64,000 nucleotides of DNA, from positions 98,578,436 through 98,642,435 of the forward strand of contig CM061243.1 of assembly GCA_030848705.1 (NCBI GenBank). The letters run 5' to 3'. Below the pieces are notes generated by a model. It was not told where the DNA came from, ran no database searches, and was given only the letters and a program-made list of their open reading frames with translations. The position numbers and the translations under genes were made by a program. The DNA is from Heracleum sosnowskyi. Lineage: Eukaryota > Streptophyta > Magnoliopsida > Apiales > Apiaceae. Numbering within the stretch: the first letter of the stretch is position 1; each line of letters starts with the position of its first letter. This document shows positions 57,649 to 64,000 of this stretch, one piece after another.

Positions 57649-58032
57649 GTAGGTTTTATCGCATCCAATTTCTGTTTTGTTTTACTTTAGTTCTTTTTCT
57701 TATTTAAATAATTTCTGTAATGTAGTTATTCTGAATAATATTAAAGAAAACATATATTTAGAAGCCGTTTGAACTTTGAATCTAGTGTGGGGAATTCATG
57801 TTTTTGCAGTTAAATTAGTGCGGATTGAAAAGAAATTCCCAGAGAATACTTCATTTCAGACTTCTCCCCTCTGATTTTGTCTAAAAATCAAGAGAACAGC
57901 AAAATACTCGATAAGCATCTGGACATATGTGCCTCGTGAACCCTCTGAATTTACAAAGAAAGGAAGTTGTCTTAGTGAGGAGGGTTGAACTTATTGTTTT
58001 TTAATTAGCTAATTGTTCTTCGGCCCTTCCAG
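57649..58032 (+). other. Intron 3 of the HIT/PAPA-1 locus
   Basis: The donor is CGAA|GTAGGT and the acceptor TTCCAG. The split codon joins exon 3 to CGCAAAAGGAG (TQKEK) in frame. Nothing else is visible. Confidence 0.75.
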
Positions 58033-58970
58033 CGCAAAAGGAGAAACTCATGGAAGTTGAACAGCAGCTGAAGAAAGTTGGAGCTGCTGAGAGGCGTAGA
58101 TTGCAGCGTGAGAAGGCAGCTCGGGAGTCGGAGGTTTGCTTTTGTTCAATCTTTTTCTTTCGTTCTTGAGGTTGTTACATTGTCTTCATATTAGTGATTG
58201 GTATTGATTTTCTACGATTATTGGTCTTAGGCTGAGGCAATCAGAAAAATACTCGGTCAAGAATCAAGATTCCAGTAGAAAGAAGCGAGGAGATAAATTA
58301 AAGAAGCGTCAGGAAGAGTTGGCTGAGGTATTTGGAGTCTGCTGCTATGTTTAAACTAATAATTCTCAATGAGTTCAATTTAATATTGTTATCCTTGTGT
58401 CGTTCAGGAGAGGGCTGCCACCAAATACTATTAGATGTGTGATGGGCCCTACTGGAACCACAGTTACCTTTTCAGAGGATGTGGTTTGCCTCGTATATTT
58501 GACCCTAAACCCTGCAGGTGCTGTTTTTTAATCATTCTATATACTGTTTAGAGTATAATATGACGTAGTTTCAGATGTTTTGAAAAACAATTTATGGTGT
58601 ACCTATTGTGTGTACGGGTTTGTTCAGTTTGTGCAATCGGTCTATTTGGTTTCTTTCTCACTTCCTATAGCTTGTAATAAATAGTGCCATGGACTAAGCT
58701 ATTGTTTTATTTCCTTTTTTAAGGGATTTGCTTTTCAAGAGATTGCCCAGTATTATAGCATATTGAATAATCTTTGACAGGCAGGCCTTGCATTCCTGTA
58801 CTGTAAATTAAGAAAAGATTAAACTGGAAGTCGTAGGTAAACAAAATTCATATTTTTCTTAATGTCCATGTCAGCAAAGAAGTATGGTTGGTCAAATTTT
58901 TGGTCTATTTTAATAGTTTAGACAGACTAACATAGTTTCTATCATGAGAAATTGGATATAGGAGCTAACA

Positions 58971-59209
58971 CTGTGTTCCAGAAACTTTTTCTGGAAAGAA
59001 AAGAAAAGAAAGTGGTGGATTTATTTTCTTTAGCTTGTTCCCGAAAAATTTTTTAGGAGAGAAAAGAATTGATTTCTGAAGATTTGGAAAGAAAATCTTT
59101 ATAAATTTATCTCCAAAATCTTCTTTCCACTTTTGGAGTGATTTAGAGAGAAAGGAAAATATTCTATTTTCTATTCTTTTCTTTTCTCTTATAAATTCGG
59201 GAACACAGC
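58971..59209. mobile_element. Putative MITE in the last visible intron
   Basis: CTGTGTTCC at 58971 and GGAACACAG ending 59209 form perfect 9-bp inverted ends of a 239-bp segment. AGAAAAGAAAAG-type tracts on one side and CTTTTCTTTTCTC on the other extend the hairpin. No clear target duplication was found (flanks CTAACA and CGTAAG), so the superfamily is undetermined. Confidence 0.6.
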
Positions 59210-59398
59210 GTAAGAGAACCAATCAGTAAAAAAGGGAGAAAATACTTGCTGCTGGTTTTGCTTATTACTTGTCTAAATTATTTGCTATTAATTTCCAGTT
59301 ATCCTCCTTCATGTGAAAAATGTGCTGGTCCATCTTGTAGCAACCCATACAGATACAGAGATTCAAAGACAAAAGTTCCTCTTTGTCAGTTAATGCAG

Positions 59399-59648
59399 GT
59401 ATTGCTGCTGCACAGTTGTCTGGTCTTGTATAGACTTTGTGATAAATGTTTGGTGATTACGATGACTACTTATGTAGGAGAGAGGCTGTTGAAGTCATCC
59501 ATCATAGAGCAGACCTGGACAGTAATATTTGGAAATCGGCTTGTTTTATTCTTCTTTTAAAGCTTGTGATGCAGATAACTACATTTTAGTGTGTATCACT
59601 ATTACTAGTTTCTATATCCAGTTTGCACTATTTGGGTACTATTTCTAA
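59399..59648. other. Downstream remnant of the HIT/PAPA-1 locus
   Basis: The expected last exon of the HIT protein should follow within a few hundred bases but was not recognised before the Helitron end at 59649. It may have been displaced or lost. No other gene is visible. Confidence 0.4.
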
Positions 59649-62402
59649 CTAGCATTTATGCCCGCGATGCTGGGCTTTTTTAAAATTAAAACAATCTTGA
59701 ATTTTGTTGATATCAATATTTTCATTTTTGACTTCAAATTATAAATGCACAATATTTAACTCCTCGGCACCGCCTTCGGCGGCACCTCGAACCCTCTTTA
59801 TTGATAACATAAAATCAATTTTATGACATATATTTGAGTACTCAACACTAAAAAATATATATTTTCTTCAATCCTTGTGATCCGGTCCAAGTAACATACC
59901 CATATACTTTAAAGAAAGAGTGTCAAATGTTTACAAAGAGATATCATGACAAAACCAAATATTAAAAAAAACCCTAAGATATCATGCATGGTGTACAATT
60001 TTTTCATATTCCATCACCAAAAGAACCTCGACTCTTATGACTTATAACAAAATAAATTTCCATCTGCAGTAAGATAAATTTTTCCACGCTCAAAGACTTT
60101 ATAGATGGAAAAATAATCATCTTATTGACCAATATCCTGGAAATGAAACCAAATGCCACAATTAGGAGACTGAACTAACCTCATTCTAAAAGGAACAAAA
60201 AGCTATCAACTACCGATAAGTCACTAAATTACATAAGATCAAGGCACCAAGGCAGTGGTCTCCTGCGATCTATTTCAAAATATTGAGAGGCTTGCATACC
60301 ATCCCATAGGATCACGTCCTTTAAAAAATGTTCTAATTATAAAATAAATAAATGATTTTACCTTAACAAAAGATCGTCTGTTTACAAAAACATTCCAGAT
60401 TACCAAAATGTTTATGAGATATAAAGAAATAAAGCCATCTTATATCAATACAAAATAATAAAATCTATGAAAATAAAAACTTAATCCTAACTAATATTTA
60501 TTCCAATTATAAACCAATTAAAATCCTAATTAAATCAAAACGCATAAGGTAAATAAACTGAATACTCAACCACAAAGAATAATAAAAGCATATATTTAAA
60601 AGAATAATATAAATTGTACTCCGTTTATTCAATAGTTTGCTAAAATTTCAAAACGACATTGTCACACTGGCAGCAATGCATCTCCTTAATCAGGTGACCT
60701 ATTCATATAAATTTCAAAAAGTAGCTAGTTTTGGAACTAACATCAAAGAAATCTATCCTCTTTTTAGAAATTTCACTAAAGAGTTCAAGTATTCTAGAAA
60801 TCTTTGTTATATATGAAAGAATAGTATATCAAATATCTAAAACTAATTAATTAAATATTGTATGCAAATCGAATAAATATAAGTAATAGGAAAGAGCTTA
60901 CCTTCTGTTCAACTGAAGGAAACTTAAGAATTTTCTTGTTTACTTATATCCTACTGCAAAGACATACGCGCACATAGCTGAAATCAGCAAACTAATAAGA
61001 GTTGTCCAACTTGCTTGATGATATGCCAGAAATGCTACAAAAGATCAACACGAAAGAGACCATTAAAACTAACATGTCATAGATAGTTTAACCAAAAGCC
61101 TTCTTCATTTTAAGTTTAGATTAGAATCCCTAGATTTTCTCTAATTAAATCAAATTCCAAATTTTTTAGATTGCCCGGAAGTAATGCCCAATATGATCAA
61201 TCAATAATAATTTGACTTGACCCTTATCTAAATTGAGCCAAAATTAAACAACATAACAGTTTAAACTCTACCAGAAGGACCATTAATATAATCAAGATTT
61301 TACTTTTCATGCCAAACTTTTAACTATCATATATGTTTTTCAAAGTTAAATGTGAATAAGAAAAATAAATAATGATTTGCATTAAGAAAAACATTAGAAC
61401 ACTACCATATTAAAAAATGAATATAAGTTGTATAGTACATATGTCACCTAACTACAACAAAAGATTACGATTACAGAATCTCTAAACTTATTGTAGCGTA
61501 TATGTATCACATAACTGCATCAAAGTAAGTAAGGATTGTTGTCAACCTTCGTTGTTCATATCAGAATCTTAAAAAAATGCTAAAGAAGTAAAATCAAAAA
61601 CTCAGCATTACACTCCACCGGCATCCAAAAAATATCAATTTAAAAATACACTACATTAACTTTACATTTAGATGGATAAGATAAACATGCGAGAGTCTGT
61701 TCCTGAATAAAAGAACAATAATCACATGAACAATCACTTACATTTATGCAAACTATCAAACAGTACGTTGTGAATCCTTTTCATTTATGCAAACTATCAA
61801 ACAGTTTGCCTGCAATAATATTCTATCAAAGAAATCAAACTGAAAAGCTCTAACAAAGATCAAATATTAATACAATAAATATACCTTAAGTAGGCTTCCA
61901 CAAAACACTTGTATTTATCGATCTTCTTCTCATATTCATCAATCAATTCCTTTGCAAAATTTAAATTGCAAATCAACTATAAACAAATTAGAGTGTTGAA
62001 ATGATGTAATACATTAATATTGAAGATAAGAGAAATGCTAATAAAAATAGATACAGACTCGGTTGGATAATTACGTTTGAATTCCAAAATTTAAAATAGG
62101 ATAGTATTGAAAAGAATGCGCACAATTATGGGGGTGGGGGTGGGGGTGGGGGGGGGGGGGGGAGATGAAAGCTTTGGAGAGAAGCTTCGTTCATTTAATA
62201 TGAATTTGTATTGGCTTCCTCTTTATTTTAAGTTTAATAATAATAGAATTTAGTATGTAACACAGTAAGACACGTGAAGCTTGGACAGTGTCACTTTCTG
62301 ATATAGTGGCATTTTTGCAAATAACTTCAAGATTCAGGACAAAGACTTAAAATTCAAAAATTACTGTAGAAAACAGGCAACAGCAACTATTATATACATA
62401 GA
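59649..62402 (-). mobile_element. Minus-strand Helitron
   Basis: On the minus strand the 5' end is A|TCTATGTATATAATAGTTGC (62402) and the 3' end is GCCCAGCATCGCGGGC, spacer, CTAG|T (59649-59676). Both edges obey the A/T insertion rule. A GCACCGCCTTCGGCGGCACC palindrome lies just inside (59766-59785). The 2.7-kb interior is AT-rich without ORFs, so the copy is non-autonomous. It contains the poly-G/T tract at 62130-62162. Confidence 0.75.
62130..62162 (+). repeat. G-quadruplex-forming G tract
   Basis: Runs of five G separated by single T residues, three times, are followed by an uninterrupted run of about 15 G. This satisfies the G3+N1-7 quadruplex rule with very short loops. It lies within the Helitron, about 270 bp from its 5' end. 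A run this long is also prone to sequencing error. Confidence 0.93.
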
Positions 62403-64000
62403 TACAAAAATTGAAGTTTCAGTTGTTAGTTTTTTACTTTTCTGAACAACTTACATAATCTCCACAATATATACCTGAAAATGACCATTATCAATTAGGT
62501 TGAGGCATGAGCTAGGTAGAACGATTGTGGAATGCCAAGTTATATTACTTGTACGTGTATTCGGCTGTCCAAAATAATATACAATAACAACGTAAAGAAC
62601 TGAAGGAAAGTGTATCAAAGCATTGGATAATAGAACTCTCATGAGTAGTATTTTGCGGAGAAAGACAAAAAGAGAGGTTTCATTTACTAATTAAAAACTA
62701 AGTGACATATTAACAAAGATACAGAGAATAAAAACGACTCCCTTTCAAGATTAGAATACACACCTATGATAAGATTGATGGCCACACAATGTATGAAGTG
62801 AGACAAAGTCATATACATATAGTACATAGTAAGGGAGGATAATCAAGTCTCTGAGATTGTTAATGGAATCTAACACCGCCATTTATAAGCAAAAACTAAT
62901 GACCCTTTGGCCACCAATAATGTAAACAATATTAAAAACAATGATCCGCAACATCAAATTTACATCAAACAACTTGTCATATATATTAGTCATTAGTAAT
63001 ATCAATCTAATTATATGTTACATAACAAAGGTTTAAATACATCAAAGCAATTGACAACTCTATCAAAACTATAATCAAACGTTTGATCTACAATAATCTA
63101 ATCCAATAATTTATATCTTAAAACTCATTAAGCTATTTAAAAGTTATACAGTGAATAACACGACATTCATATTGGGGAAACCATGTCTCAATTGCCCAAA
63201 AGACATCTCAATCAAAACCCTGCAACTTAGGAATAAATATGATGATAAATAAGCAATTTAGCAAAAAAAAAATATAAAAAATAAGAATTGTATCAAAAAA
63301 AGTAGAAAAAAAGAAGCAACGAAGCAACATACTTCACTCATGCATTCTATCAAACACTTGATGGTATATACATATCAAAATCAACAATTATCATAACGTC
63401 AAAGATCCAATTAGTAAATTAGATGATTATACACGCAAACCTGTAAATCTTAACGAAGAAACATCAAACTTCGTTTCAACTTTCAATTAACCATGTTACA
63501 GGAACGGATTATCTGCAGAAAGGGAAAAAAAACATCAGCACACATTATATTAAGATTCAAAAAGAAAAAAGATATTCATAGAGAGATAGGGAAAGAAAGA
63601 GAGAGATGATTGAATTTGCTTTTCTAAATATAAATCTTTAATTGTAATCAATAAAATTAGAGGCGGTAAAGAGAGAAATAAGAAAAGTAAGATTAGGTTG
63701 AGAGTGATTAAAATTGCAAATTTCAAATTTTGAAAAGGGAAAGTAAAATGGTTTCAGATACCAAGGTTGTGTTTTGGGAACAGAAATGAAGCTTCTGACA
63801 GAAGCTTGTCTTAATTTGTGTTGTTCACGTGCACTTTCAGAAGTTATGGGTGTTTTTTTTGTAATTAAGTGGAACATCAGTGGCAAAGAGTTTAAGAGGA
63901 GCGATTACTGTAGCATTTACTGTATAGAAGAGGCATCAGGAACTATTATATACATAGATTCCTTACTCCTATGACCCTATCTGTGCTGCTAATATTAAAA
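62403..64000. other. AT-rich DNA with a second Helitron 5' end
   Basis: No gene is supported. A second TCTATGTATATAATAGTTCC 5' terminus (minus strand) ends at 63958, 1556 bp beyond the first. A larger or nested Helitron sharing the 3' end at 59649 is therefore possible. A short GAGAGAAAGAGAGAGA stretch lies at 63590-63606. Confidence 0.5.

Larger units (their letters stand above)
55867..59398 (+). pseudogene. HIT zinc-finger/PAPA-1 protein gene (INO80-complex IES2/INO80B type), disrupted
   Basis: The family is a nuclear subunit of the INO80 chromatin remodeller. Visible exons are 55831-56408 (ATG 55867, MDKFTSPFQRIAIPGRRKR), 57003-57648 (DEDISPLDKNSGLKGIPWK), 58033-58133 and 58231-58327 (PAPA-1 region KLMEVEQQLKKVGAAERRR ... 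KKRQEELAE), 58408-58517 (MGPTGTTVTFSED) and 59299-59398 (HIT finger, PPSCEKCAGPSCSNPYRYR). Breaks: a 1-bp loss near 56255; no AG acceptor before 57003; a 7-bp tandem duplication near 58260, making a 97-bp exon where 90 would keep frame; a 1-bp gain near 58424 leading to TAG; and a 1-bp loss near 58484. The terminal exon after 59398 was not recognised. It could be a true pseudogene, or a functional gene with assembly errors. The clean protease gene in the same window argues against general sequence error. Confidence 0.85.

Noticed and set aside
63774..63974. Short plus-strand ORF at the window edge
   Set aside because: It spans the second Helitron 5' end, with no domain or splice support.

Overview
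This window is nuclear DNA from a plant, almost certainly a eudicot. The reasons are AT-rich sequence with plant-style GT-AG introns, a Tat-lineage Ty3/gypsy element with two RNase H domains, SIRE-type and other Ty1/copia elements, an En/Spm (CACTA) element, hAT and Helitron termini, and a plant-type LINE tail. I cannot fix the species. An Apiales-like genome is only a guess and no claim rests on it. Two host genes flank a block of about 45 kb of nested transposons.

Left part (1-11.2 kb). Old repeats and a Helitron 3' end (1966) precede one intact-looking host gene on the minus strand, CDS 9869 down to about 4122. It encodes a ubiquitin-specific protease (C19 peptidase) of about 581 residues with several N-terminal hydrophobic segments. 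Its first intron opens with a (GA)45 microsatellite directly beside the splice donor. A hAT element with a perfect 8-bp target-site duplication (TSD) lies upstream (10378-11128).

Centre-left (11.2-29.3 kb). A Tat-lineage gypsy element carries five layers of insertion. Its 5' LTR (11213-20121) is split by an 8.2-kb CACTA element (11533-19756, TSD ACT), which carries a decayed TNPA-like/PB1-like gene but no recognisable TNP2 transposase. The gag-pol region (20212-25218) is open but broken by stops. It ends at a truncated copia element (25219-26199). Beyond that lies an antisense two-exon ORF, probably the Tat extra ORF, split by a 5'-truncated LINE. The LINE is itself split by a solo LTR (26583-28327, TSD CTAAC).

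Centre-right (29.3-50 kb). A decayed copia-like tract (29.3-34.85 kb) holds one small intact coiled-coil ORF. A SIRE-type copia element follows, with LTRs at 34855-36750 and 47230-about 48120. The LTRs remain about 97% identical by eye. Gag-pol is shattered, but the env-like ORF is open for 247 codons. Two solo LTRs sit inside it (40323-41626, TSD CAGTT; 45726-47144, TSD CCCGG). A copia 5' fragment lies at about 49325-49998.

Right part (50-64 kb). Nested Helitrons with an internal tandem array (50206-52803) and a gap of degenerate repeats precede a second host locus. This is a HIT-zinc-finger/PAPA-1 protein gene (INO80-complex IES2/INO80B type) on the plus strand. As read it is a pseudogene, with at least four frame-breaking lesions and one missing splice acceptor. 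A minus-strand Helitron (59649-62402, perhaps extending to 63958) fills the end and contains a strong G-quadruplex motif.

Nothing here is an operon or a cooperating multi-gene system. The biology is two unrelated host genes and layered transposition. The most unusual items are the intact env-like ORF in a dead but recently duplicated SIRE element, its hairpin family shared between LTR and pre-env region, the split antisense ORF of the Tat element, and the CACTA element with a duplicated exon.
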